In this document: piece after piece, positions 8,309-17,780 of the stretch
Numbering within the stretch: the first letter of the stretch is position 1
Layout: the number at the start of each line of letters is the position of its first letter
From: Methyloversatilis discipulorum
GTDB lineage: Bacteria; Pseudomonadota; Gammaproteobacteria; Burkholderiales; Rhodocyclaceae
DNA length: 64,000 nt
Direction: 5' to 3'
Assembly (NCBI RefSeq): GCF_000527135.1
Contig: NZ_AZUP01000001.1
Coordinates: 62,001 to 126,000 of the forward strand
Notes under the pieces: model-generated
The model's database searches: none
Told to the model about the DNA's origin: nothing
What the model saw: the letters and a program-made list of their open reading frames with translations, nothing else
Translations under genes and position numbers: made by a program

Positions 8309-9664
8309 ATGAAAATCCGCTTTCTCGGCGCGGCCGGTACGGTCACCGGTTCGCGCTATCTGCTGACGCACGGCGGTCATCGTCTGCTCATCGACTGCGG
8401 CCTGTTCCAGGGCGTGAAGAACATCCGCAGCCGCAACTGGAAGCCTTTCCCGATCGCGCCGCGCGATATCGAGGCGGTGGTGCTGACGCACGCCCACCTC
8501 GATCATTCCGGCTTCCTGCCGCGACTGATGCGCGAGGGCTTTCACGGCCCGGTGTGGTCGACCTCGGCCACCCGCGAACTGGTCGACATCCTGCTCGAAG
8601 ACAGCGCTCATCTGCAGGAGGAGGACGCCCGTCACGCCAACCGCTACGGCTACAGCAAGCACCATCCGGCCGAACCGCTCTACACCACGGAAGACGCGCG
8701 GCAGGTGATGAAGCAGTTCCGCAGCACCGGTTTCGACGAGCCGGTGGACATCGGCCCCTTCCGCGTCACCTTCACGCGCGCCGGCCACATCCTCGGTGCG
8801 GCCAGCGTGCGCGTCGATTGCGCCGGGCGCAGCATCACGTTCAGCGGCGATCTCGGGCGGCCGGAGGATCCGGTCATGCACGCGCCGGACCGTCTTGCCG
8901 CCACCGACTGGCTGGTACTCGAATCGACCTATGGCGATCGGCTGCACCCGGACGAAGATCCTTACGAAACGCTGGCCGGCATCGTGAACCGCACCGCTGC
9001 GCGCGGTGGCACCGTACTGCTTCCGTCGTTCGCGGTCGGTCGTTCTCAGGCGCTGATGTATCTGTTGTCGCGCCTGATGGACGAACACCGCATCCCCGAA
9101 CTGCCGGTTTTTCTCGACAGCCCGATGGCGATAGACGTGACCGGCGTGTTCCGTCACTTCCGCAGCGAGCACCGGCTGACCCAGGATGCCTGCGACCGGC
9201 TGCATGCCATGGTCACCTACACGCGTTCGCCGGAGGACTCGGAAGCGCTTGCCTCCAACCGCTACCCGAAGATCATCATCGCTGGCGCCGGCATGCTGAA
9301 CGGCGGCCGCATCCTGCACCACCTGATCGCTTTCGGGGCCGACCCGCGAAATGCGGTGGTGATCGCCGGTTACCAGGCCGAAGGCACGCGCGGCGACGCG
9401 CTGCTCAAGGGCAAGCGCAGCCTGCGCATCTTCGGTCGTGACGTGCCGATCGCCTGCGAGGTGGCACAGGTCGAAGGCCTGTCGGCGCATGCCGACTGGA
9501 GAGAAATACTGGACTGGCTGCGTCCGGTCGATCGCGCCCCGCAGTGCGTGTTCGTCACGCACGGCGAGCCGGTGGCCGCCGACAGCCTGCGGCAGAAGCT
9601 CGAGCACGAACTCGCCTGGTCGGCGCAGGTGCCGGAACAGGACGAGGAGTTCGACCTTGACTGA
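8309..9664 (+). CDS. MBL-fold metallo-hydrolase of the beta-CASP family (RNase-like)
   Basis: This 451-residue cytoplasmic protein combines a metallo-beta-lactamase fold (HAHLDHSG at 61-68 binds two metals; SGDLGRPEDPVM further on) with an inserted beta-CASP domain and a C-terminal RMMBL-like segment (VEGLSAHADWREIL). This is the layout of bacterial relatives of CPSF73/Ysh1 that cut RNA. The ribosome site GGAGGAAAGG is strong. It stands alone between the metalloproteases and a convergent two-component pair. RNA cleavage is inferred from the family. Confidence 0.88.
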   Translation: MKIRFLGAAGTVTGSRYLLTHGGHRLLIDCGLFQGVKNIRSRNWKPFPIAPRDIEAVVLTHAHLDHSGFLPRLMREGFHGPVWSTSATRELVDILLEDSAHLQEEDARHANRYGYSKHHPAEPLYTTEDARQVMKQFRSTGFDEPVDIGPFRVTFTRAGHILGAASVRVDCAGRSITFSGDLGRPEDPVMHAPDRLAATDWLVLESTYGDRLHPDEDPYETLAGIVNRTAARGGTVLLPSFAVGRSQALMYLLSRLMDEHRIPELPVFLDSPMAIDVTGVFRHFRSEHRLTQDACDRLHAMVTYTRSPEDSEALASNRYPKIIIAGAGMLNGGRILHHLIAFGADPRNAVVIAGYQAEGTRGDALLKGKRSLRIFGRDVPIACEVAQVEGLSAHADWREILDWLRPVDRAPQCVFVTHGEPVAADSLRQKLEHELAWSAQVPEQDEEFDLD

Positions 9665-9705
9665 ACGGATGCCCGTCGGCCGTGACGAGCGCCTCGCCGC
9701 GGTGC

Positions 9706-10129
<424 letters not shown>

Positions 10130-10149
<20 letters not shown>

Positions 10150-11326
10150 CATTGGCTCCCGTTGAATGGGCTGCGTCGGCCGAAGGTCGGTCGGACGGAT
10201 TGGGCAGGGTGAAATGGAAACTGGCGCCTTGATCGGGTGAGGCTTCGGCCCAGATGCGGCCGCCGTGGCGATCGACGATGCGCTTCACGTTCGCCAGGCC
10301 AATGCCGGTGCCCTCGAACTCGGCTGCGTGATGCAGGCGCTGGAATACCCCGAACAGCTTGGCTGCGTACTTCATGTCGAAGCCGGCGCCGTTGTCGCGT
10401 ACGTGGAAGGTGTGCTGGCCATCCTCACCACGCTCGCACTCGATGCGGATGCGTGCCGGGCTGCGGCCCCGCGTGTATTTCACTGCGTTGGCGATCAGGT
10501 TGTAGAACACCTGGAACATCAGGGTCCGGTCGGCACGGATATGCGGCAGCTCACCGATACTGATGTCGATCTCGCGCCCGTCGAGTTCCGGTGCCAGTTC
10601 TTCGATCACCTCGCCGACCAGCACGCGTGAGTCGCAGCGGTCGAGGTGCATTTCGGCGCGGCTGGCACGGGAGAACGCGAGCAATCCTTCGACGATGTCG
10701 CTCAGATGCCGCACCGAGGCGCGGATGCGCTGCAAGTAGCCGAGCGACGCCGGCTCGGTGTCGACAATTCCGAGGCGATCGCCCAGCACGCGCGCAAAGC
10801 CGTCGATATGGCGCAGCGGCCCACGTACGTCGTGTGCGATCGCGTAGGACATCGCCTCCAGTTCGTCGATCTGCTGGCGCATCCGCGCGTTCATTGCCTG
10901 CAGCTGTGCCTCGTATTGCTGCCGGCGCGCGATCTCGGCGCGCAGTTCCTCGTTGGCACGGCGCAGGCTGTCGGGAGAGGGTAGGGCGAGCGCCAGTGGA
11001 ATCAGCCGCCACAGCAGGATGGCCGTGGCCAGCGACACCAGGGCGGTGAAGGCGCGTATCCAGCCATCCAGCCAGAAATCGGGGTTCCACAGCGTCCACA
11101 CGTCCATCACGTGGGTGACGCCACAGGCCATGATGAACACGCCGAACATGACGAAGGCCGAGCGGAAACCGAGATCGGCCCGGCGTCGCACGAACACCCA
11201 GAGCGTGACCGGTATCGTGAAGTAGGCCAGCGCGATCAGCGTGTCGGACAGCACGTGCAACAGCAGCAGGTCGCGTTGCCACGAGAAGCAGTAGCCGTGT
11301 GGAAGAAGGGTGTTCAGTTCCGCCAT
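10130..11326 (-). CDS. Histidine kinase with ethylene-receptor-like membrane domain
   Basis: A 398-residue kinase. Residues 20-110 form three membrane helices that closely resemble the ethylene-binding domain of plant ETR1: LSDTLIALAYFTIP and then MACGVTHVMDVWTLW. The copper ligands C68 and H72 and the positions D28, Y35, I38, P39 and I65 all match ETR1 ligand-site residues with a constant +3 offset. A coiled coil (119-160) leads directly to HisKA (H165 in AIAHDVRGPLRHI) and a HATPase domain (DNGAGFD, GTGIGL). Unlike the cyanobacterial receptor, no GAF or PAS domain is visible. It overlaps its response regulator gene. Copper or ethylene binding is inferred. Confidence 0.85.
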
Positions 11327-11661
11327 GGTGCCGCCGCTCCAAAGACGTCGCGCGTCGCCCGAACGCTCGCGTTGACGAGCGCACTATAGCCCGCGCACTA
11401 CCGGAGGCGTGCGCGTTCACCCATCAGTGTGGTTGGCCGCTGTGACAGCGCGACGCGGCACCGGGTTTCCGGGTGGCTGTCGCGGGAGGAGGGGCGGTGC
11501 GTGCCGGTCATCGCGCGCGCCGGGGGAAGCCGGGCACGCGATGCCTGTCCAAGGCAGGGCACGCCTTGGTAAGCGGGCGCAAGGCAGCGCGATAGCTGCC
11601 TCGCGCCGGTCAGCCAGCCGCGGACCTGAGGCAGATCCGCGCCGGCCGCTCAACGACGCGC
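11327..11661. other. Gap between the DUF4394-like gene and the ethylene-receptor-like kinase
   Basis: I see no gene here. It holds the kinase promoter region and one short perfect inverted repeat (AGGCAGC, 6-nt loop, GCTGCCT, 11582-11601) without a U-tract. Confidence 0.4.
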
Positions 11662-12546
11662 TCAGGTGCGAGTGAGGCGACGGCGCGCCGCGACACCGAT
11701 CAGACCGAGGCCGGCCAGCAGCATCGCGTAGGTTTCGGGTTCGGGTACCGGCGCCATGAACGGCGCCGAGCTCAGGCCACGCAGGTTGGCGTTGAGTGCG
11801 CCATTGAAGGTGGCCAGCCCGGTCATCAGGTTGACCGAATAGAGGCCGCTGTCGCCATTGTCCAGCGTCAGCGCGGCCCAGCCCATGCCCATCGCGTCGA
11901 TCTCGAAGCCGTTGGCACCGATCACGTTGCCGGCAACGCCCAGCGATCCGACCTGGCTGATGGTGGGGGCATTGAAGGCGCCGGGTGCGAAATGCAGGGT
12001 GTCGGTCGCCGTGTCGATGTAATACAGCGCAGTGCTCGCCGGGCCGCTGGACTGTGACGCATCGGAGTTGGTATAGGCGACGGCCGTGATGCCGCCCGGG
12101 ATGACGCTGGCGGCGTTGCCGACCACGCCGGTGTTCGCGTTGATGGCCAGATTGCTGCCGGTCTGGCTCACCAGGCGCAGCGAGGCCGCGCCGGCGAAGT
12201 CGGCCACCGGGTTGAAGTCGATGCCGTAGGACAGCGACGGATTGACCAGCGGGATGTCGAGCGCCGACACGAAGCTGGCGGCGCCGGTCGAGACGTCCAG
12301 CGTATAGATGCGGTTCAGGCTGCTGACGCCGTAGATCATGTTGTCGCTCGGGCGCAGGTCGATGCCGAGGATGCGTTCGCCACTGCCCAGCCCGGTGATG
12401 GACATGAAGCTGGCGCTGCTGGCGTTGCTGCTGCTGAACATGCCGATCTGATTGCCGGTGGTGAGACCGACGAAATCGGCCGCGTGGGCGGCGGTGCCGG
12501 ACAGAGCGAGAGCGGCGGCGAGGGCGGTGAGGGTGCGTGCTGACAT
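11662..12546 (-). CDS. PEP-CTERM protein with DUF4394-like domain
   Basis: A 294-residue exported protein with a signal peptide (1-22, TAAHA) and repeated segments such as ILGIDLRPSDNMIYGVSSL and IYTLDVSTG. These match the beta-propeller-like pattern of DUF4394 proteins, whose function is unknown. The C-terminal PEP-CTERM tail (VPEPETYAMLLAG followed by RRR) predicts exosortase processing. It lies 126 bp downstream of the flagellar run on the same strand, with an inverted repeat between, so it is probably a separate unit. Confidence 0.8.
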   Translation of the reverse strand: MSARTLTALAAALALSGTAAHAADFVGLTTGNQIGMFSSSNASSASFMSITGLGSGERILGIDLRPSDNMIYGVSSLNRIYTLDVSTGAASFVSALDIPLVNPSLSYGIDFNPVADFAGAASLRLVSQTGSNLAINANTGVVGNAASVIPGGITAVAYTNSDASQSSGPASTALYYIDTATDTLHFAPGAFNAPTISQVGSLGVAGNVIGANGFEIDAMGMGWAALTLDNGDSGLYSVNLMTGLATFNGALNANLRGLSSAPFMAPVPEPETYAMLLAGLGLIGVAARRRLTRT

Positions 12547-12620
12547 GTCTGACCTTTCCTGAAAAAAGTAGGGGAGGACGCGTCACCAGAGTGAGTCGTC
12601 ACCCGCTCTACACAGGAGGG

Positions 12621-12660
12621 GGCCGCATGGATGCAGCTGTCACCGAAAATTCATGCGGCC
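12621..12660. repeat. Inverted repeat between the PilZ gene and the DUF4394-like gene
   Basis: Perfect 9-bp arms GGCCGCATG and CATGCGGCC enclose 22 nt. There is no U-tract. It could be a weak terminator for the flagellar operon or an operator for the DUF4394-like gene. Confidence 0.45.
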
Positions 12661-12672
12661 ACGCCGCGCGGG

Positions 12673-13425
12673 TCAGATTTCGCGCGCGTTGCGTTCTCTT
12701 TCCATGCGCAGGATGTAGCGCTGGATCAGCGCGTCGGCGGCGCCGGGCAGACCGATGAACTGGCAGCCCGCACGCAGTTCGCTGCCGCCGCGTTCGGTCA
12801 CGCGGAACATGTTGCGCACCTGCAGCGTCGCGGTGATGGTGCCGATTTCCGGCAGCGTGATCTGGCAGTTGTCGATCACGCTGTCGACCTTGAGCTCGAT
12901 GCCGCTCGGCGGTGCAACGACGGCCAGACCGCCGCCGGAAATATCCACGACCATGGCTTCAACCATGCGCCCCTCGCCGTCGCCGGCCGGCAGCAGACAG
13001 CGCAGCGGCGGGTTGGGCGGCAGGATGAGGCGGTAGTAGTCGCGCCGCTGCAGTCGCAGCATGCGCGTCGGGAAGGGGATTTCCAGCGCCGGATGACCGT
13101 CGTGTTCGATCGCGGTGCATTGTCCGACCATGAACTGGACCTTCACCTTTTCGAGCGAGGTCAGGAAGACCAGCGGCGACGCTTTCACGGCCTGCTCGAG
13201 CTGCGCCGGGTCACGCGGTGCGTCGAGTATGACCACGCCGCGCGTGTCGTCGACGGCCAGCACCGCGGTCAGGAAGGGGTCGGGCGCACGGCCGGCATAG
13301 ACGGACAGATTGACGCGGCGATCCCGCATGGCTCGCAGGTAAAAGGCGATATCGGTCTGGCCGTCGAGCACGTAGCGTGCGAAATCGTCTGCTTCCAGCA
13401 GATCGAACCGGATGTTCTCGGTCAT
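12673..13425 (-). CDS. ycgR: YcgR-like flagellar brake protein with PilZ domain
   Basis: A 250-residue cytoplasmic protein. The N-terminal half is a YcgR-type domain. The C-terminal PilZ domain has both cyclic-di-GMP-binding signatures: RRDYYR with R128 and R132, and DISGGG at 161-166. YcgR proteins slow the motor when cyclic-di-GMP is high. Its place at the end of the flagellar run, with a diguanylate cyclase upstream of fliC, fits that role. ATG 13425 (MTENIRF) has AGGG at 8 nt; an ATG three codons upstream (13434) is possible. Confidence 0.9.
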   Translation of the reverse strand: MTENIRFDLLEADDFARYVLDGQTDIAFYLRAMRDRRVNLSVYAGRAPDPFLTAVLAVDDTRGVVILDAPRDPAQLEQAVKASPLVFLTSLEKVKVQFMVGQCTAIEHDGHPALEIPFPTRMLRLQRRDYYRLILPPNPPLRCLLPAGDGEGRMVEAMVVDISGGGLAVVAPPSGIELKVDSVIDNCQITLPEIGTITATLQVRNMFRVTERGGSELRAGCQFIGLPGAADALIQRYILRMERERNAREI

Positions 13426-13482
13426 TGGGTGCATCCCTGGCTATGAGCAATCACCCGGTGCGGCGGCGCACCAGGCACGAAT

Positions 13483-13785
13483 TCATTCAGATGGCAGTTT
13501 AACGGCTGGCGCCGGAACGTCGGTCAATCCCTTTTCGATGCGGTAGATCCAGGCCAGCAGCTCGGCGACCGCGACATACAGTTCGGGCGGAATGCGCTGG
13601 TCCAGATCCAGTCCCATCAGCAGCGACACCATTTCGCGCGATTCATGCACGAAAACGCCCGCTTCGCGCGCGCGGCGGATGATTTCGTCGGCAACCATGC
13701 CGCGCCCCTTGGCGACGACACGTGGCGCAGCGTCGCCGGCTCCGTAGGCGAGCGCGACGGCCTGGGCGCGCGGCGAGGTGTTCAC
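13483..13785 (-). CDS. FlhB-like C-terminal domain protein (short FlhB paralogue)
   Basis: A 100-residue protein matching only the cytoplasmic tail of FlhB: AVALAYGAGDAAPRVVAKGR, EIIRRAREAGVFVHES, LDLDQRIPPELYVAVAELLAWIY. The NPTH self-cleavage site and all membrane helices of full FlhB are absent. Such short paralogues usually sit beside fliK and are thought to affect export specificity switching. The start overlaps the fliK stop by 4 bp. Confidence 0.88.
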   Translation of the reverse strand: MNTSPRAQAVALAYGAGDAAPRVVAKGRGMVADEIIRRAREAGVFVHESREMVSLLMGLDLDQRIPPELYVAVAELLAWIYRIEKGLTDVPAPAVKLPSE

Positions 13786-15026
13786 GACACGCTTTCCTCG
13801 CCGCCTGCCGGCGGCGCGCCCGCGGCCTCGTCCAGTTCGCTGAAATTCACGCTGCCGAGGCGCAGGCCGGCGTCGGTCATCCGCTGCTGCAGGTCGAGCA
13901 GGGCGGTACCCATGCGCAGGCGCGCACCGTCGTCAGCCGATATGCCCAGCGTCAGACCATGATCCTTCCACAGCGTGAGCGAGGTTTCGACCTCGCCCAG
14001 GCCCGGCAGCACCAGCCGCACGCGAGACGTCCACGGGACTTCCGGCGTGCTGTCCGCTTCGGTGCCGGACTCGCCTTGGCGCTGGGGCTCCGGGTCGTCG
14101 ATCTCGATCTTCATCGTCTGGCCCGGCCAGGCCAGCCCCTCCCAGGCGAGCGTGTGCTGGGACAGGCCGAGCAGCTGGTTCTGTACCAGCGGTCGCAGTT
14201 CGGCAGGCGGGCCGGTATCGGCCTTGGCTGCCTCGCTGCGTTCGCGCACGCCGGTGTCGCCGCGCAGCGTGCCGGTGTCCGGCATCGATTCGTCGTCGGC
14301 GCGAGCGCTGGTCGTGCCGTTTGCGACCTGCCCGGGTTCCGGCGTGTCGTCCGTCGCTGCGGATGGCGCGACCGGCAGGCCGGCGCGCGGCGCAGGTTTC
14401 TCCGGGTCGAAGGCGCGCTGCGGCTCGGCTGCGGTCGATTCGAGCGGCCGTTCGCCACTGACCCACTGCGCCTGATGCGATTCGTAGAACAGCCCGCTGG
14501 TGCCGATCGCTTGCGCCAGGCGGCTGGCAATCTGCGGCGTGGCATCGCTTTCGAGCGTGCCGGTGGCCGCATCCAGCATGGCGGCTGGATCCAGCATCGG
14601 TTTGCCGCTGGCGAGACGCGTCGGCTGTGGTTCCGGCCCTTCGAGCAGGCTGGCGATGGTGCGCGCTGGCACGCTCAGGCGTACCGGGCTGCCCGCGTCG
14701 TCGGGCGGCCCATCGCCGTCAGTCGGCGCCGCGTTGTCGCTGTCGAGCGTGGCCACCAGCGTCTGCGCGCTGCGGCTCACATGGGTGAGCGATACGGTGC
14801 GGCCTTCGGGAATGGTCTGCGGCAGGCGCAGGGTGACGGTCTGCCCGCCCACGTCGGCACGTGCGAGGCCGTCGCGCAGGTTCTGCAGGATGCGTGCGGT
14901 GTAGCGTTCGCCCGGCTCGAACTCGGGCAGCTGGTCAGACAGCGCGGCGATCGGGCCGGTGGTCTGGACCGATTCGCGCGTCAGCGCCGCCAGACGCTGT
15001 GCGAGCCCTGGCAGCAGGTTGTTCAT
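13782..15026 (-). CDS. fliK: Flagellar hook-length control protein FliK
   Basis: A 414-residue protein that measures hook length and triggers the switch of export specificity at FlhB. Most of it is a low-complexity Ala/Pro/Thr/Glu-rich region (about 90-270). The conserved C-terminal domain (about 300-400) has the family pattern WPGQTMKIEIDD, WTSRVRLVLPGLGEVETSLTL and LLDLQQRMTDAGLRL. It lies 7 bp downstream of fliT and overlaps the short FlhB paralogue by 4 bp, a sensible functional pair. Confidence 0.87.
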   Translation of the reverse strand: MNNLLPGLAQRLAALTRESVQTTGPIAALSDQLPEFEPGERYTARILQNLRDGLARADVGGQTVTLRLPQTIPEGRTVSLTHVSRSAQTLVATLDSDNAAPTDGDGPPDDAGSPVRLSVPARTIASLLEGPEPQPTRLASGKPMLDPAAMLDAATGTLESDATPQIASRLAQAIGTSGLFYESHQAQWVSGERPLESTAAEPQRAFDPEKPAPRAGLPVAPSAATDDTPEPGQVANGTTSARADDESMPDTGTLRGDTGVRERSEAAKADTGPPAELRPLVQNQLLGLSQHTLAWEGLAWPGQTMKIEIDDPEPQRQGESGTEADSTPEVPWTSRVRLVLPGLGEVETSLTLWKDHGLTLGISADDGARLRMGTALLDLQQRMTDAGLRLGSVNFSELDEAAGAPPAGGEESVS

Positions 15027-15033
15027 GGTGTGC

Positions 15034-15333
15034 TCAGCCGTTGTCTGCCGTGCCTGCCGGCAGCTTGCCCAGGTAGCTGGTGACCTGCTGCATCCACGGT
15101 TCGACGTGACGGCGCACTTCGGCGTCGTCGGCGAGAATCTGCTTCATCAGGTCGAACTTGCGCGCACGCTCGGCCGGCGAAGACACCGGCTCGTCGTTGT
15201 CGGCGAGTCGGCTGCGCATCGAGGCGACGGCCTGTTCGAGATTGACCAGACGGTCCCAGTCGTTCGCGCGCGCGGCCTCCACCATGTCGCTGGAGATCTG
15301 ACGCATGTTTTCGAGCAGTGACAGAGAGTTCAT
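15034..15333 (-). CDS. fliT: Flagellar export chaperone FliT
   Basis: A small helical protein of 99 residues (LENMRQISSDMVEAARANDW, LVNLEQAVASMRSRL). Its size and place after fliD-fliS match FliT, the chaperone for the filament cap FliD. Sequence conservation in this family is low, so the call leans on context. Confidence 0.82.
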   Translation of the reverse strand: MNSLSLLENMRQISSDMVEAARANDWDRLVNLEQAVASMRSRLADNDEPVSSPAERARKFDLMKQILADDAEVRRHVEPWMQQVTSYLGKLPAGTADNG

Positions 15334-15478
15334 GTGATCAGGCCGTTTTGCGTAAGTGTCGCCGCGGCAATTCCGTCGTTCGGCCGGCGGTGAATGGTGT
15401 GTAAAGACTACAGCGGCCCCCGTGCTCCGAGGCGTGCATGTAGACGCTTTTTACCTTTCTATTTCCCCGGTTTGCCGG

Positions 15479-15892
15479 TCAGACCGGCGCCCCTTGGACC
15501 AGTTTTTGCCGGATGTCCTCCCAGGCGCCCTTCAACTCGCCCAGCAGGTGGGCCACCTCATCGAGCGCGGCCTTGTCGTTCTGCGAGTTGGCGTGCAGCA
15601 GGCGCACGCACATGTAGTCGTAGAGCGCGTACAGGCGCTGCGCGAGTTCGCCGCCGGCGTCCAGATCCAGGCTGACCTTGAGGCCGTTGCCGATGATGTC
15701 GATCGCACGCGAGATCGACTGACCCTTGCCCGCAGTGTCGCCCATGTCGATCTGGTGGCTGGCTGTCGATACCGACATCATCGCGCCGTCGAACAGCATC
15801 AGGATGAGCTGGTGCGGATCGGCGCTGGCCACGCGTGCCTCGACGCCGACCTGGTTGTAGGCCATGCGCGGGTTGGAAAGTGATGCAAACAT
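15479..15892 (-). CDS. fliS: Flagellin chaperone FliS
   Basis: FliS, 137 residues, binds the C-terminus of newly made flagellin and keeps it unfolded for export. Family marks are the N-terminal YNQVGVEARVASADPHQLILMLFDGA and the C-terminal LHANSQNDKAALDEVAHLLGELKGAWEDI. It follows fliD by 46 bp on the same strand. Confidence 0.95.
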   Translation of the reverse strand: MFASLSNPRMAYNQVGVEARVASADPHQLILMLFDGAMMSVSTASHQIDMGDTAGKGQSISRAIDIIGNGLKVSLDLDAGGELAQRLYALYDYMCVRLLHANSQNDKAALDEVAHLLGELKGAWEDIRQKLVQGAPV

Positions 15893-15938
15893 GATGTTCT
15901 GGTCCCGTTAGAGGATGGCTGTGTCGTCCGCCGCGCTG

Positions 15939-17354
15939 TCAGCTCGAATAGGTCGGCAGGCTGGCGAGTTGTTGTGTGAGGAAGGTACTGGTCGTGTTCA
16001 TGCTGCTGATCAGCGAATCGAGCGCAGTGAACTGTCGGCGGTAGCGGGCCTCGATCTGTTCCATGCGGACGTTCAGCGCGTCGCGCTGGCGGTTCATCGC
16101 CTTCTTCGTCTCTTCCATGCCTTCGAGACGGTTGCCGATCAGGCCATCCTCGTCGATCACGGACGAGATCATCGAATCGATCTTGGAGGCCAGACCGGTC
16201 ACGCCGGTGCTGCCCATGAACAGCGACTTGGCGGCGCCGCTCTCCAGCGCTGTCGTGAGCTTGTCGGAGTCAATCTTCAGCGAGCCGTCCTTCTGCACCG
16301 ACACACCGATGCTGCCGAGAGAAACGCCCGGCGCGATCTCTTCGGTGACGGCCGAGGCAAGACGCGAGCGCAGGCTGAGCACGGTGCTTTCGCCGTTCAG
16401 TGCCGCACCGGTCTGGGTGGTCGTGTTGTAAGACGTCTGGTTCTTGATGGTCAGGATGGCGTCGTTGTAGCTCTTGACCAGCTTTTCGACGGCGCTCTTC
16501 GCGCCGGTGTAGTCGGCACCGACCGTCAGCGTCGTCGGATTGCCGACGTTGGTGCTTTTCAGCGTCAGCGTGACGCCTTCGATGGTGTCGGTGAGCGTGT
16601 TGCTGCTCGAGGTGACGTCGATGCCATTGATCTTCAGCACGGCATCCGAAGCGGTCACCTTCTCCGAAAGATTGGAGGTGCCGCCGGTCGAGGCGTCATA
16701 GATCAGCCGCGACAGGCCTGCGTTGTCGGTGTTGTTGCCGTCGTCATCGGCGGCGGTGATGCGCACGGTATTCGCGGTGCCGCCATCCTGCGAGGTCAGC
16801 ACGAGGCGGGTGCCGGTGCCGTCGTTGAGCAGGGAGGCCGTCACGCCGGCGTCGGCCGCGTTGATCGCGTCACGCACGTCGGCGAGCGTCGCGGCGCCGC
16901 TGGAAATGTCGATGTTGACCGCTGTCTTGTCGGGGTTCGCGGTGAATGCGCCGCCGCTGTAGCTGCCCAGTTCGATGGTCAGCGTGCCGCTGCCCACGTT
17001 CGCGGTGCTGCCGCCGGCGAAAGCTGCCGACGCGGTGACCTGCGAGCGGGCCAGGCTGCTCACCTCGATTGAATAGTTGCCGGGCGTCGCCGTCGTCGAG
17101 GCGGCAACCGTTGCCACCGCACTGTCGGCAATCGTTGCCTTGCGGGAGGCAAAGATTTCCGCCTTGCCGAGTGCTTCCGCTGCCGTCTGCAGCGTCGACA
17201 TCGCACCCTTGATCATGCCGTAGCTGGAAATCTTGGTTTCGAGCTTGGCCTGCTTTTCCGCGAGCAGCGTGAGCGGACGCTGCTCTACCGTCATCAGCTG
17301 CGTGACGATGGAGTTGATGTCCAGGTTGGTACCGAATGCGAGCGACGATGCCAT
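15939..17354 (-). CDS. fliD: Flagellar filament cap protein FliD (hook-associated protein 2)
   Basis: A 471-residue protein that forms the cap under which flagellin subunits fold onto the filament. The N-terminal domain starts LAFGTNLDINSIVTQLMTVEQ, a typical FliD_N opening. Thr/Ser/Ala-rich beta domains follow, and a C-terminal coiled-coil region ends near TFLTQQLASLPTYSS. It lies between flaG (10 bp upstream) and fliS. Confidence 0.96.
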   Translation of the reverse strand: MASSLAFGTNLDINSIVTQLMTVEQRPLTLLAEKQAKLETKISSYGMIKGAMSTLQTAAEALGKAEIFASRKATIADSAVATVAASTTATPGNYSIEVSSLARSQVTASAAFAGGSTANVGSGTLTIELGSYSGGAFTANPDKTAVNIDISSGAATLADVRDAINAADAGVTASLLNDGTGTRLVLTSQDGGTANTVRITAADDDGNNTDNAGLSRLIYDASTGGTSNLSEKVTASDAVLKINGIDVTSSSNTLTDTIEGVTLTLKSTNVGNPTTLTVGADYTGAKSAVEKLVKSYNDAILTIKNQTSYNTTTQTGAALNGESTVLSLRSRLASAVTEEIAPGVSLGSIGVSVQKDGSLKIDSDKLTTALESGAAKSLFMGSTGVTGLASKIDSMISSVIDEDGLIGNRLEGMEETKKAMNRQRDALNVRMEQIEARYRRQFTALDSLISSMNTTSTFLTQQLASLPTYSS

Positions 17355-17364
17355 GGCAGTCTCC

Positions 17365-17715
17365 TCAGGCCTTGCGTTCGATCAGTCCACTCTGGCTCTT
17401 GCCGAGCGACCGCGCAATCGCAATCAGTTCTTCGGAAGGAATCTGCCGCAGTACTTCCTTGGTGGTCGAGTCGATCAGCCGCACGATGGTTTTCCCTGTG
17501 TCTTTGTCGATCGTGAAGAGCAGGTTCTGTGCCACCGGTTCGATCCTGCGGCGAATCTCGTCCACCGTCTGTTCGATCTGTTCGTTGCTGAGCGCTGCCT
17601 CAGTGGGCTGCGCTTCCGCCTTCTTGCTCTCCGGCATAACGGGCTTTGCCCCGGTGGTCGCCTGGACGCCCGGGGCAGAGATCGTTGCGCTGTTCGGGAT
17701 AGGCTGTATGGCCAT
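17365..17715 (-). CDS. flaG: FlaG family flagellar protein
   Basis: A 116-residue protein with a variable Ala/Pro-rich N-terminus and the conserved FlaG C-terminal domain: NLLFTIDKDTGKTIVRLIDSTTKEVLRQIPSEELI. FlaG affects filament length in some bacteria; its exact role is unclear. It is separated from fliC by a strong hairpin. Confidence 0.9.
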   Translation of the reverse strand: MAIQPIPNSATISAPGVQATTGAKPVMPESKKAEAQPTEAALSNEQIEQTVDEIRRRIEPVAQNLLFTIDKDTGKTIVRLIDSTTKEVLRQIPSEELIAIARSLGKSQSGLIERKA

Positions 17716-17737
17716 GACATTCTCCCTTTGCTGGGTG

Positions 17738-17761
17738 GGGGGCGCGGTCGCCCGCGCCCCC
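17738..17761 (-). terminator. Strong hairpin between fliC and flaG
   Basis: A 10-bp all-GC stem, GGGGGCGCGG with TCGC loop and CCGCGCCCCC. No U-tract follows on the minus strand, so it may stabilise the fliC transcript or partly stop transcription rather than end it fully. That would fit the far higher demand for flagellin than for FlaG and FliD. Confidence 0.6.
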
Positions 17762-17780
17762 TCTTTACTGCCTTACGCGA

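Noticed and set aside
13722..15083. A 453-codon plus-strand frame opposite fliK
   Set aside because: Antisense shadow of the low-complexity fliK region, with Arg/Gly/Ala bias and no domain.
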